Source: Erigeron canadensis
Taxonomy: Eukaryota; Streptophyta; Magnoliopsida; Asterales; Asteraceae
Direction of reading: 5' to 3'
DNA length: 64,000 nucleotides
Assembly (NCBI RefSeq): GCF_010389155.1
Contig: NC_057769.1
Location: 35,263,548 to 35,327,547 of the forward strand
The notes beneath the pieces are model-generated. The model saw only the letters and a program-made list of their open reading frames with translations. It was not told where the DNA came from and ran no database searches. Below are positions 50,225 to 61,122 of the stretch, piece after piece. Each line of letters opens with the position of its first letter. Within the stretch, counting starts at the first letter, position 1. The position numbers were made by a program, and so were the translations under genes.

Positions 50225-50403
50225 CTTGCAACTTCAGCCAGTCTTTTGGCCTGTTCAGTGATTTCAGAAAGTTCTCTGTAGCTGATTTTCTCTGTTGAAA
50301 AGGTTTGATGTATCAGGTGCTTGAAGCCCGTGTAGAGTCTTCTGAGCATGATCCCATGGAGCCTCTCTCTCCTTCCGTGTTTCTCCTTTGTTGTGAATGC
50401 AGT
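50225..50403 (-). other. Exon-like segment with intact splice sites, family not recognised
   Basis: A 179-nt open segment lies between TACAG and GTACTT on the minus strand. It reads TAFTTKEKHGRRERLHGIML, then RRLYTGFKHLIHQTF and ISYRELSEITEQAKRLAEVA. It is basic and helix-like. Neighbouring exons were not found, and it lies between two pseudogene fragments, so it may be a relic too. Confidence 0.35.
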
Positions 50404-50617
50404 CTGTACCAGCAGTCCAGCACACATGCCAAAAATGTTAAACGCGTCAAACAAAAAAAGTTAGAGATGAGGAGAGAGTGTTAAAAGTCGTATGGTCGTA
50501 CCAAATAATTTCAATTATGATAAAGATATTTTAAAAACGGGGTCAACCCAACCCAACCCAGACTTTTTTGGGCTTTTGGCCTGGCAAAGTAGTTGAATGG
50601 ATGATTCTTTGTTTCAG

Positions 50618-50904
50618 CTGGAGTAACATCCGTGGACTTTTTCTTGAAATAATTTTTCCCAAAAGTGAACAAGCACATCTTAAAGAAACTGATTACTGCA
50701 GACAGAAAAATCAAAAGCTCCCACTTTATAAATCATCCCTCTATATCGCTGACCTTTTCTCCACATTTTTCGCTTCCCATGTCACACGGAATTATGGCAG
50801 GAGAGCCAGCATTTTCTGAGGTGCAGTCAGCTGGAGCATAAAACATTGCCATGCTCATCAACGGCTGGTGTCTTCTTGGTTTTGGAGTGGGCTTTGGTAA
50901 TCAA
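50618..50904 (+). pseudogene. Sugar transporter (STP/monosaccharide symporter) exon relic
   Basis: Between an intact acceptor (GTTTCAG) and an intact donor (CAA then GTAAGT), the plus strand reads GVTSVDFFLK, an in-frame stop or shift, FFPK-like sequence, YKSSLYIADLFSTFFASHVT, RNYGRRASIF, a further break, and finally NIAMLI and LLGFGVGFGNQ. These are consecutive blocks of the plant STP family (SSLYLAALFSTFIAS, GRRASI, LLGFGVGFGNQ). About 30 residues between GRRASI and NIAMLI are reduced to a few codons. Only this exon was found, so the relic cannot make a transporter. Confidence 0.8.
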
Positions 50905-51582
50905 GTAAGTTTTGCTATTGCGTTTTTCAACAAAAGTAAGCACTTTTCACGCGAAACAAGTTTATGCTTATATGGTTATTTAGCGGTGAAATATGTTTCC
51001 TAAGTCTTTTAAATAAGCAATATTAAACACCCTTCTGCTTATTTCATTTTGAAACAAGAAATAAACAACTTTAAGCCATAACCAAGCTAATTATTGTGAG
51101 CTATTAATTCCGATGTACCAATTTGAATTTAGCAAACTCTTGCAATCTCGATTACGATTATATCATAATAATTTTTAGCTCAAATCATCATATACTTACG
51201 TTTCCCACTCAATAATCAAACATGAACAGAAACAATCAAAGTCGTTAACCTCTAAATCAATAGTACCGATCTGGATAGCGAAACGTAAGATTAAAATCAA
51301 ACTAAAAAGTGGAAGCCTCCTAAATTTTCAATTTGAGCTCGACTCCACACTGAAAACACAATGTCATCGCGAAGACGATGGTTGCCGGATTGATTTGGTG
51401 GTGGTGGTTTTCGACTACAGAGAGTGGGGGAGCGAAGACGAGATATCAGATCTAATATTCCAAGGTGTAACTGACCAAAGTACCCTTATTAGTTATTTTC
51501 TACATCTAATCTCCACCTTTCATCCTTCTTAATCCAATGGCTCACATCTATTCCACCAAAACCCCCATATTTATACTTCAAC

Positions 51583-51592
51583 TATATAAATA
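51583..51592 (+). promoter_or_regulatory. TATA box upstream of the DUF295-type locus
   Basis: TATATAAATA is followed 25-30 bp later by an A/C-rich leader. A leader intron is plausible (GAG then GTATGC at about 51683, acceptor TTTTTAG at 52045), ending just before the first ATG. Confidence 0.4.
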
Positions 51593-52045
51593 AACAAACA
51601 CACGTAACTACAAGCATAAATCATAAAACCCTTGTGTCGGATATTGGAGATCGAATCAATTATTGCCATTTCAATATTTTGAGGTATGCAGTTATTATTT
51701 ATCCAGCTTAAGTTTATAGTATTATTCTCATCAATTCTATATCCATCGATCAATTTAACATCGCAGTTTTCCTGAGATTACCCGTCGATTAATTAATGTA
51801 TGCTTTGATTCTTTTATAGTTTTGATAGAGTCTTTTTTAGCTTCTTTGAAGATTTAGCTATTACCCGGCCATGTCGATCGAATTTTTTGATTCTTCTAGA
51901 TATATGGCGTTTAAAGGGTAAAAATTGGGGTAAAAAAAATAAAAATTCCTAAAACATATATAATAGCATGCATGTAAATTTTAATAATTTACATAGTTAT
52001 ATAAACTAATTTACTTTTAAATAATTAATGTTATGATCTTTTTAG

Positions 52046-53093
52046 ATATGATGGAGCAAAAGGGCGTTTCAGTATGTGATGGATTGCCTCCCCTATGTGC
52101 AAAATATCCATGGCTAGTTACTGGTACCGGAGACCAGATTTTCTACACCATACACAAGCCTTTGCTTCAATACAGGTGTCGAATTCCGGAGCTTCTTGGG
52201 AAGCATATCCGAGGGTGTTTCTTCGACTGGGTAATACTATCCAAAAACATCATGTGGTCACTTTGGAACCCATCCAATTCTAAGATCATTAGTCTCCCTC
52301 CCTTGACGATTTTGAAAGATGATGACAATATCGGAAGCTGTTGCCTTTCTGCCCCTCCTGATGATCCGAGCTCGGTTATCTTGCTAACCAGACCTGAAAA
52401 GTCGTGTACATGGTAAAAGAAATGTCATGCGTCGAACAGCTAAAGAGAGTAACGGGTGATGGAACCTTGGTCCACAGCCTAACTTGTTGTAATGGTAAAG
52501 TATATGCCTTGACTACAGGTAACTCTTTGGCAAGAATGGTTCTACAAGTTGACATTGTGGTAAAGGTCAAAGAAGTGGCTGTAAAAGTATGGTTACTGGT
52601 GCCATAGTTTAAAAATGTAGACAGAGAAAATTTATCTTGGGAACAAGTTGTGGCTGGAGTCCCTCGCCGGGCACAACGTTTCCTAACAAAAAGCAATCAG
52701 CATCTTTTACTCATCATCGTGTCTAGAGAATCAGTTGAAGTATTCAAGCTCAATGATTCTACAAAAGAATGGGAGAAGATATATGGTTTAGGAAGGCATA
52801 CGATTTATATTAGTGGTTCTTCCTGTATCAGCATTGAAGCCAAAATACCTCATATTGGGAACATGATCTACTTTCCACAATTGCATTCCAAGATAAAAGG
52901 AAGGGTAGTATTCTATTCACTCGAGACATGCACATATGGCACATTCAATCAGGAAAACAACATTGAAGAAACTACATTCGTTATGAACTCTACCCTCATG
53001 TGTGGATTGAACCAAGTTGGTCTAGGTTGCTTCACTAATCACTACTCTTTTTTCTGTTGTAGCCCGACTTATGCCTCTTTTCATAGTCATTAG
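52046..53093 (+). pseudogene. DUF295/KIB-type F-box-like protein, disrupted
   Basis: The reading frame starts at MMEQKGVSVCDGLPPLCAKY and PWLVTGTGDQ, followed by WNPSNSKIISLPPL and DDPSSVILLTRPEKS. These are DUF295 beta-propeller blocks. Near 52400 the frame shifts (YMVKEMSCVEQLKRVTG, CCNGKVYALTT), and a TAG stop at 52605-52607 interrupts it before FKNVDRENLSWEQVVAGVPR and EVFKLNDSTKEWEKIYGL. The end is the stop at 53093. An N-terminal F-box is missing. One frameshift plus one nonsense codon mark it as a pseudogene, unless a hidden intron removes both. Confidence 0.75.
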
Positions 53094-53399
53094 TTTCATC
53101 AGATGTGTTCTATCTTTATATATATGTGACTAACTTATCACCCCCGGCATTACCCCGGTAGTATTGTTAAGATGTGTATTCTTGGTACTGTTTGGCATGA
53201 CAACCTCAACCTCAAGCAAAGTCAGTGCCTCAGAAGCCATAAAGACTTCAATTTGGACATAATACTAAATTTGCAAATAAATACCACTATTTTCTGATAT
53301 ACTTATCAGGTTGTACGAACATAAAAATTTGACCTATCCACCGTACTGACCCAAAAAATAACCAAAATTTAAAGTTACAATAAACATACAAAGAAAATC

Positions 53400-53701
53400 A
53401 ATAATACAGAATCCTTCGAAAGGCCAAAAATACAAAACCCATAAAAAAGCAAACCTCATAACCACATTTGCAGAGCTGTAGTTTCATACTCAGGATCCTC
53501 TCCTCCACTCTCATAATCATCAACTGGACGTCTTTGTGCCCTTGAGACTATTTATAGAAAAGATTAAGTTATAATAGCATATGTCAATGTAAAAAAGAAA
53601 ACTATGTTTTTTGATGTTAGGTGGTTATATACCTTCTTTGCATTAATAATACGCTTTTCAGCTCGAACTTCCATTCCGAGGAAAACAACGCCGAGAATCA
53701 T
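53400..53701 (-). other. Possible small gene or relic, unassigned
   Basis: The minus strand shows MILGVVFLGMEVRAEKRIIN and AKK, then a GT donor (AAG then GTATAT). After an acceptor (AAATAG at about 53550) two frames stay open. One reads SRAQRRPVDDYESGGEDPEY and ETTALQMWL before a stop. The phase that fits the first part, however, selects the other frame. No family was recognised; it may be the end of a decayed gene. Confidence 0.25.
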
Positions 53702-53922
53702 TTAAGAAACCGCATTTTAATACCACCTAGATAAATGTCCATTTCGGATCCCTGAATAACATTAGATATACATGTCATCTACACTTAACTACATCATATA
53801 AGCGCATACAATGCACATGTGATTGACCATATAGTCAATCTTGTATCAAAACACATTCGTTTAGAATGGGCGCCTCACAGTCAGAGTCAACCAGTAGCTT
53901 ATTGTTAAGTTACTTATTCAGA

Positions 53923-53943
53923 AAAAAAAAAAAAAAAAAAAAA
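53923..53943. repeat. Poly-A tract
   Basis: A run of about 21 A lies in noncoding DNA, possibly the tail of a retroposed sequence, though no body was recognised. Confidence 0.6.
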
Positions 53944-54489
53944 GAAATTATGTGCCTCTACCAGTCTTAAAGTTCCTACTATTATAGTACTATTTCTTGC
54001 AGCAAGTTGATTGAAGCTCAAACTCAGTCTAGAAGGATTATACAGCAGTACAAAGATAGTTTATAATATCGTCAACCAAAATTTGAAACTTTGTAAGAAA
54101 AGCCGTAAATAAGCAAGTGCGAAAATGAGATTCTCTAACTAGCCGGTGAAATTAAGAGATTCTAATTCATTCAAACATCCCAAGTCAAATACACCAAAAT
54201 CGTTCCTAAAAACTGAAAAGCCGCGAACCGGCATAATTGGTTTTGTTTCCTACAGTGCAATTTATAGGCCTAATTAAATGAAAGAAACAGTAGTTTAACT
54301 ATAGTCTCACATTTCTAAACAAGGGTTATATAAACTTCAGTAACACACACAAAAAAAACAGGCCAGAGCATTTGAAAATGTACAAATAATCGTACTAGGT
54401 TAATAATAAATACTAAGAATATCAATATGTGCTCTTAACAAAAAGAAACACTCAATTTCTATAATAAAGTTGCAAACTTTAAACTATAC

Positions 54490-54600
54490 CCCTGATATAA
54501 TTGAATGGGTTTTCATTGAGTGGAACAATTTAATTTAAAATCTTTACACCTGATATAATTGAATGGGTTTTCATTGAGTGAAACAATTTAATTTGAAAAC
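54490..54600. repeat. 58-bp tandem repeat, two copies; third copy at 56811
   Basis: CCTGATATAATTGAATGGGT then TTTCATTGAGTG and AACAATTTAATTT occurs at 54491 and 54549, and again at 56811-56858. The third copy is nearly identical although it is 2.3 kb away. Confidence 0.85.
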
Positions 54601-54674
54601 TATTTAGTTCCAATTAAGAGAACGGAAATATCAGCTTTTGATTATCCCAATTACTCAATTAGGGTTCTTTCTTA

Positions 54675-55006
54675 TCTATACTCCTTATTAAAGATTATGC
54701 ACCCCCTCAAAATAGAAAGTGTTAACAAAATGTCACATGCGAAATTACCAAAATGTCCTTAATAAACACCCCACCATAGAAGGGTTTTTATAAATTACCA
54801 AATTTGCCCTTAATGAATTAATTTACATCCTAAACCCTTATCTTGCTAATTTACATTCTAAGTCCTTATTCTATAAAATAGTTTTATTATCTTAACATCA
54901 ACTTACACCACTCGACACCAACTGTCGATGTCATCACCACGCGTCACCAACCCCTCTATACCGTTGTCGCCATTACCGCCGCCGCATTGCGCGGGTACCA
55001 TGCTCG
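54675..55006 (+). mobile_element. Helitron-like element (332 bp), best-preserved long copy
   Basis: It starts TCTATACTCCTTATTAAAG after an A and ends GCCGCATTGCGCGGGTACCA then TGCTCG before T. CCGC-ATTGC-GCGG (54982-54994) can form the terminal hairpin. The final CTCG looks like CTAG with one change. The copy at 24742 is collinear in reverse. No coding capacity. Confidence 0.7.
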
Positions 55007-55128
55007 TAATCAAATAAATAAAAGAAAAGAAAAAGGAGAGACCACTCGAACGTTGAAAATAACGCAATATAAATAATATTATATAAATTATATATAAAAA
55101 ATGTATGTTTATTATTTAAAGTGATTTT

Positions 55129-55271
55129 TGATTCAGACGTTTTGGAGACAATTTTAACTAGAGATGTTCTGGATCTCTAACCCCCTCCTTATGAAAAATT
55201 CCTTTGAGATGAGAACCCCAAGACTCGAACCTTGGGTAAACTCACCCCAGGTGGACCCACATAGTTAATTT
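55129..55271 (-). repeat. SINE-like repeat, copy 1
   Basis: On the minus strand it carries AAGGTTCGAGTCTTGGGG, which contains a tRNA B-box-like GGTTCGAGTC. The segment is repeated at 55738-55882 at roughly three-quarters identity. An A box and a 3' tail were not clear. Confidence 0.4.
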
Positions 55272-55737
55272 AGAAGATCACCAACTATCTCTCACCCATT
55301 TTCCACATTTTCCACTCAAAAAACACCTTGATTTACCTAAACTGTTTCTTTATTGTCTCCTTAATATATCTATAATAATTATATATAATATACATCTTCC
55401 AACCTTTAAATAACTAGCACTATCCATTTTATATCAATTATATTTACACTAATATCACACCATTACCGTCACAATCCTGAACCCATCGTCACGTCGCACG
55501 GTATTTGGGAGTATTTGTGAGTTGAGACTTGAGACCTTAAGGTATTGAATTTAAATCTTGATGAGAGCAAAATGCTCATAAAAAAATAATAGTTTTCTCA
55601 GAATGAGTTACTTCTAAAATTGAAGTTCAGGATATGAAAAAACATATCACTGATCTAAAATCTAATTTAAAAAAAAAACAAAATGAATGATCTAACACTT
55701 TTTTTTTGTGTGTAAAGTTAGTTTCGAGACATGTTTG

Positions 55738-55882
55738 AGACAATTTTAACGAGCGATTTGCTGGACCTCCGACCCCCTTCTCATGAAAAATACCTTGAAA
55801 AGAGAAACCCAAGACTCAAATCCAAGACTATGGCCAACCATGGAAAAAAACTCACCTCCGGGACCCACATAGTGGATTTAGA
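55738..55882 (-). repeat. SINE-like repeat, copy 2
   Basis: Shares GACAATTTTAAC, ACCCCC, CATGAAAAAT, CCAAGACTC and GACCCACATAGT blocks with 55129-55271 in the same order and orientation. Confidence 0.45.
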
Positions 55883-57480
55883 AGGTACTCATGGCCAACC
55901 TCATTTTATACATAATCCTTTTTTATAACTTTTTTCAGGTTTAGTATATCTCAATAATGTAAATTATACCTTTAGTTTTTTTCGAATGGATTTTTTTTTA
56001 AAAAAATTAGACTTACAGGAATATAGTCTTTTGCCTCAAAACGCCTCGCCTTGCATACTATTGGTATCCTCGATTAAAAGATAATTGGTGCCCGCATAAA
56101 TTGTACACTACAAATATCGTTGATTTCAAAAATTAACTTTCTTTTTTATATTAAACACTATATATTCACCCTACTTTATACATTTTAATAAAATAATTAC
56201 TTTTTAGATTTATAATTACCCATCAATTCTTTAAACAATGACATACATCCGATATTTAAGACCTTTTTACGCTTAGGCCTGGACAAAGTGTATTTGTATG
56301 TGTATATGTTTGTTCTAAATTTTTTTAGCCAGATTTAATTTCTTAATGATTATGTGTCAATTCCATGGGGCTTATGTGTCAATCTCATGGAGATGTCAAA
56401 TCATATTTATTTACATTTGTTTAACCAGTTAATCCTCATGAGATTGGAACATAATCTCCATTGGATTGAAAGTTAATCACTAAAATCTCTTTGTGATTAT
56501 AAGTCAATTCTTTAGTAATTATGTGTCAATCCCATGGGGATTAACTAGTTAAAATATTATAAATAATTGTATTGGGTAGGTAATCACTAAATGATTGCAA
56601 TAAATAATCACGTATTCTGTGATATTGACTGATCTAGTAAAATAATAACCAAACAACATTTGTACATAGAATATAACATAACTCATTTAACTAAAATATT
56701 GCATTAAAAGAAAAAAAAATCAATCATTTGATTACATTTTAAAAACCTACACATTAACAACTATAAACATACAATAAAAATCATGAAATTTGAAAACTTT
56801 TAACTACACACCTGATATAATTGAATGGGTTTTCATTGAGTGAAACAATTTAATTTAGATACACGTGGTTTTGTTATCTAGATCCGTTAATTATAAAATA
56901 AAACAATTTAGAAAGATACATTAGCTCTTCATCTAATCCTAATGGTTCATTAGTAGCATACCATCAAACTTTTAATGTTTTAGTCACTCTTATTCTATTT
57001 CTAATTCAAAATCTCTAATCTTTATAACACTAAACTTATCCAAAAAAAAAAAATCAAAGTAGTGTTACTGTGTAATAATAATACCCCAACAATTAATTTA
57101 GCAAGATTTAAAGGTGATCGTCGGAGGAAGTTTGAAATTGGAACGAAGGAGGAACCAAACAATATTTACCAAGGATCAATTCCTAATACTAAGAATTGTA
57201 CAAGTACAACAATAAAAAACAAGCACATTTTATTTCTTTGTAGTTAAAATAGTCGTCGTAATAAATGTTATATTAATGTTATGGCAAGGTATAAGTAAAG
57301 AATTTTGTGAGAATTCGCTTACTTGTTAATAGGTACTTTGAGAAAAAATTATCGTTTTGCGAAAGAATGTTATTTATATATATGATGTTTCGTAAAAGAC
57401 CCGTTATTGAATGGGGGGGGGGGGTGTTTGCCTAAACAAAATTTGGATACACGTGAGTTTCATCCCTAGATCCGCCACTG
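55883..57480. other. Repeat-rich intergenic DNA
   Basis: Contains repeated GTGTCAATTCCATGGGG and AATCTCATGGAGA-type motifs (56350-56540), the third 58-bp repeat (56811) and a G13 run at about 57413. No gene was seen. Confidence 0.4.
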
Positions 57481-57561
57481 TTTGACACCGTCACCATCAC
57501 TGGCATTACTAGACTGTCTTCCCCACCACCACCGCCGCATTGCATAGGTAGCATATTCTAG
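57481..57561 (+). mobile_element. Truncated Helitron-like 3' end
   Basis: Reads TTGACACCGTCACCATCACT and continues through CCGCCGCATTGCATAGG to the terminal CTAG at 57558-57561, followed by T. Only the last 80 bp match the family, so the element is cut at the left. Confidence 0.6.
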
Positions 57562-57893
57562 TTATATAAGTCACATATGTGCTTTTCAAGAAAAACATGT
57601 ATGCTTCTGTAAGAATGTGTCGAAGCAAAAGATTATCATTACACATATTTATCTGACAAATGTAATATATTAAGAATAGTTAAAATAAAAACTTATCATT
57701 AAAAAACGGACTCATTTACACTCTCTTGATGCATAACAAACATTCTTTATTCCATATCAATTTATTTTATATTTTTTTGAACATTCAATTTATTTATTAG
57801 GTTGTATAGAACAACTTTACTTTTTGCATATGCTTTTTAACTATATATACTTATTATACGATTCTTTAATAGTTCTTCAAATGGTTAATATCT

Positions 57894-59184
57894 CTAATTG
57901 AAGCTTAGCTGATACTTTGGTTGTTGGTTTGGAGAAAATATCCCAAAATGTTTCTCTGTCTCCGCTCCGCCTTTTTTGTTTTCGTCAAACATCGCAAACA
58001 AATATGTCTCTATAGATCTTCCAGGCTTTAATGGCGTCCCCGTTGTCCCTTTGACATGTCGGATCAAGTTGTTATTGTAAGTCCTCGCATTGTCCACTGT
58101 TGCCCCACGGTCGCCTTCTGATGGCCATCCACTTTCGGACACTACAATCTCCACATTTTCGCCACCAAGAGGAGCTTGAGCCGCATAATGAGCATCTAAC
58201 ATCGCGTCAAAAAGGTTGGAGTATTGACGACCGTTAGGGTCGGTCACAACTATTCCTGGTGCGGTGAACAATGCATATGGTAGATTTCCATTAGGGTCAC
58301 CAAGGTAACCAATATAAGGATAAATGTTAGCTAGCATTGGCAAGTTATTTTGGGCTAGAAATTTTATTATTGGTTCGATAAATCCTTTCACATTTTCGTG
58401 AAATGCACCATTGCTAGGTGGAAACGAGGTCACCAAAAGACCTGTATAGGTTGCGGTCGAGACCTTAATTTGGTTATCTAGGCCCGCGCCTTTAATAGCA
58501 CTGTGAACATTTTGCATCGCTGGGAGTACAAAATTTACGTATCGACTATTTTCGTTATTTGGATCGACTTCATTTCCAACAGCAATGTATTTAAAGTTGA
58601 CATCCGAGTACTTTTGTACATTGTCATTAACCCATGTATTTGCCCTGTTTTGATCATTAAGGGACTCCAAAACATCATTAGGAACACCAAGCATGACTTC
58701 AATATTGGTTCCTCTAAGTGCTTCAAGAGTAGCCATATCTGGATCGTAAATCCGCATCTTGCCTATGCCGTTGCTTCTGTAAAGAGCTACGACGTCTCGT
58801 TGTGAGGGTAAACCGTCACCATTTCGCCCGTAGCACACACCTACGGATTGTGCATCTGTAAAATGCATACCAAGTTTATTTAGAGCACTTTACAAATAGC
58901 TTGGTCTCTTAAAAGAATCTATAATATCTTTTAATCCATACAACCCTTTTTAATACATATACTTAATATATGGCATACAAGTTGTGTTCATTTTAAAATG
59001 GTATAAGCCACTAAAAAAATTGTTGGACTATATATATAGTTATAGATTATAGATATATATTACTTGCCTTTATAAAGGAGAAACAAAAGCTAACTACTAT
59101 AATATAAAATGGATAAGAGAGCGAGAAACCTGTGAATATGAGAACATTTACAAGTAGACCAAATAGAATGAACTTTATTGCCAT
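57894..59184 (-). CDS. Glucan endo-1,3-beta-glucosidase (GH17)
   Basis: Two minus-strand exons (59184..59130 and 58855..57894) give 338 residues. GH17 beta-1,3-glucanases cut beta-1,3-glucans such as callose and fungal wall glucans; many are PR-2 defence proteins. Residues 1-20 (MAIKFILFGLLVNVLIFTDA) form a signal peptide, and the mature protein would start QSVGVCYGRNGDGLPS. The proton donor Glu is at about 114 in AVGNEVD and the nucleophile Glu at about 259 in VSESGWPSEG. The intron in the signal-peptide codon is the usual place for the family. The protein stops soon after HFGIFSPNQQPKYQLSFN, so it lacks a long C-terminal vacuolar propeptide or an X8 domain; secretion to the apoplast is inferred. 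Confidence 0.96.
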
Positions 59185-59229
59185 AACTTTATAATTTTAT
59201 GTTTATGAAATTTGCTAAGAGGTCTAGCC

Positions 59230-59240
59230 ATATATATAAT
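59230..59240 (-). promoter_or_regulatory. TATA box of the GH17 gene
   Basis: A TATATATA run about 50 bp upstream of the start codon on the minus strand implies a leader of only about 20 nt. Confidence 0.5.
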
Positions 59241-60130
59241 GGACAATATCCACTAGTCAAGATTAACTTATATTATACGTACATTATATTATAGTGGAAA
59301 AACAATCATATGTTTGTAGAAAAAAAATTAGTAAATTACCCGTCAAACAAGTTATTGGAAATTTCCGCATAACAAGTCTTGTTGACAAGTCATTTCGTCA
59401 AGAGCTTTATCAACTGTTTTCAAGCAACATTTAACGGTATGATTGATTGTTTAATATAACGAGAAACAATGTGTCATGATATTTTATTTATTTATTTTTA
59501 ATATTTATCATTGCTATTCATAATTTCAAGAAGAATATATCTTTAAGCATATGGAATATCTCCTCGAGTCTCCACTACTATTAGTAAGTTACATAGATTA
59601 ACTGTAACGTGAAAACAAATCTAAAGTATTACGAGTACATAGTTTTTGTTTTAAATATGATTCTGTAAAGTTACGATAACCACCATATATTGTTGAGAAA
59701 ACAAAACCACAAATGTTGAATGTATTTTTAGGTGCAAGATGCAGACAAATAAGAACTTTGATAGAAAATAGTATTTCCCTTGCAAATTTCTACTCATTCG
59801 TCAATTTTCTTATGCATAGTGACAAAATACTCGTTTGGATCCAGCCTAACCTGAAAAGGGTCACTCTTGATGTCTAAAAGCAAACAAACTGGTTTGCAAA
59901 CCAAACAAAATTTTCGACCTAAATTTGAAGTTTCAAACTTTGAAACATAAGATAACGAAACACGTAACCAATAATCATATAATTAAGGGTACAGACGATT
60001 CTCGTGTATTTTTTTTTCTTTTTGGAATGGCTGAATGTTTTAGTAATGCAACAGTTTAGCTGCAAGTAATGACCGAGTCAACATGGAGTTACAACTGGCT
60101 CTTACAATATTCATAGGCGATCAAAGGTCC

Positions 60131-60415
60131 TCAAATATACTATATTATAAAAGAAATAGTCCCTTTTATTTATGAAAGTGTTGAAAATATATAATATTTT
60201 CACTTAGCACCCCTTAAAATATTTCAACATACACTACCTCATAACATTAATGATTAATTTACACTACTAATCCTTTATTCTTTAATATATTTTCATTAAT
60301 CATTTACATCAATTATCTACACCACTCGACGTCGTCTCCACCACCAACACTCCCCCCCCCCCCACTACAACGGCATTGTCACGACCACCGTGGCATTGCG
60401 CAGGTAACGTGCTAG
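60131..60415 (+). mobile_element. Helitron-like element (285 bp) with intact CTAG end
   Basis: Starts TCAAATATACTATATTATAA and ends GGCATTGCGCAGGTAACGTG then CTAG before T. It shares TAATTTACACTACTAATCC and CACCACTCGACGTCGTC blocks with the other copies. A C11-12 run near 60350 interrupts the interior. Confidence 0.65.
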
Positions 60416-61122
60416 TATAAATAAAATAGTTTGGAATGGATCATGGTTTATATAACTAGTTACATTTGAATCAAATCAAACCACCAAAAAATGTGCAAGT
60501 GTCCCCGTTTCCCAATGTGTTTGCACTGTTAGAAAATATAGCGACTACGATCATCACATAAAGTTGGATCCAACAAAACCGCGTTACGTAAAGCACAAAA
60601 TGTTATATCCGATTTTTCTAATTTATGATGAAAATACCCGTTATCTACCAACTTGGCCATTCCTTATAGCAGTTATGATACATTAAGCAAAAAAGCATGC
60701 TAACAAAAATAATATACATTAAAAAAATAAAGAATATCTCCACTTCATTCATTTGTTTGAAATTTGAATTCAATCAAAGAATATAACACATTACTGTACA
60801 TTCAAACCCTCAGTAAAGGAAAACAACATTTATACAGAATCCTTTTACATTGATCATACAAGTAAATGAGCCAACTTTAGTGTAACAAACAAGTCATTCA
60901 GCTCACAGAATCGGTCCTTCAGGGGTTGTACTATCATATGTATATACACCAGCCCTATGGTCTCCAATTCCCTAAAAATGAGAAGTATACAGAAACGCTC
61001 CTTTTGAGGCCCGCTTGTTTTCCTCCTCACATACAGCATTTGTACATTAGGTTGCTTGGTCATTGCACATATTTGTGCTTTCATGCAACTATTTGACTCA
61101 GAAATATGGATGGCACCCAGAA
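60416..61122. other. 3' flank of the TPR-DnaJ gene
   Basis: AT-rich DNA including the probable 3' UTR of the minus-strand gene that ends at 61123. No other gene was seen. Confidence 0.5.
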
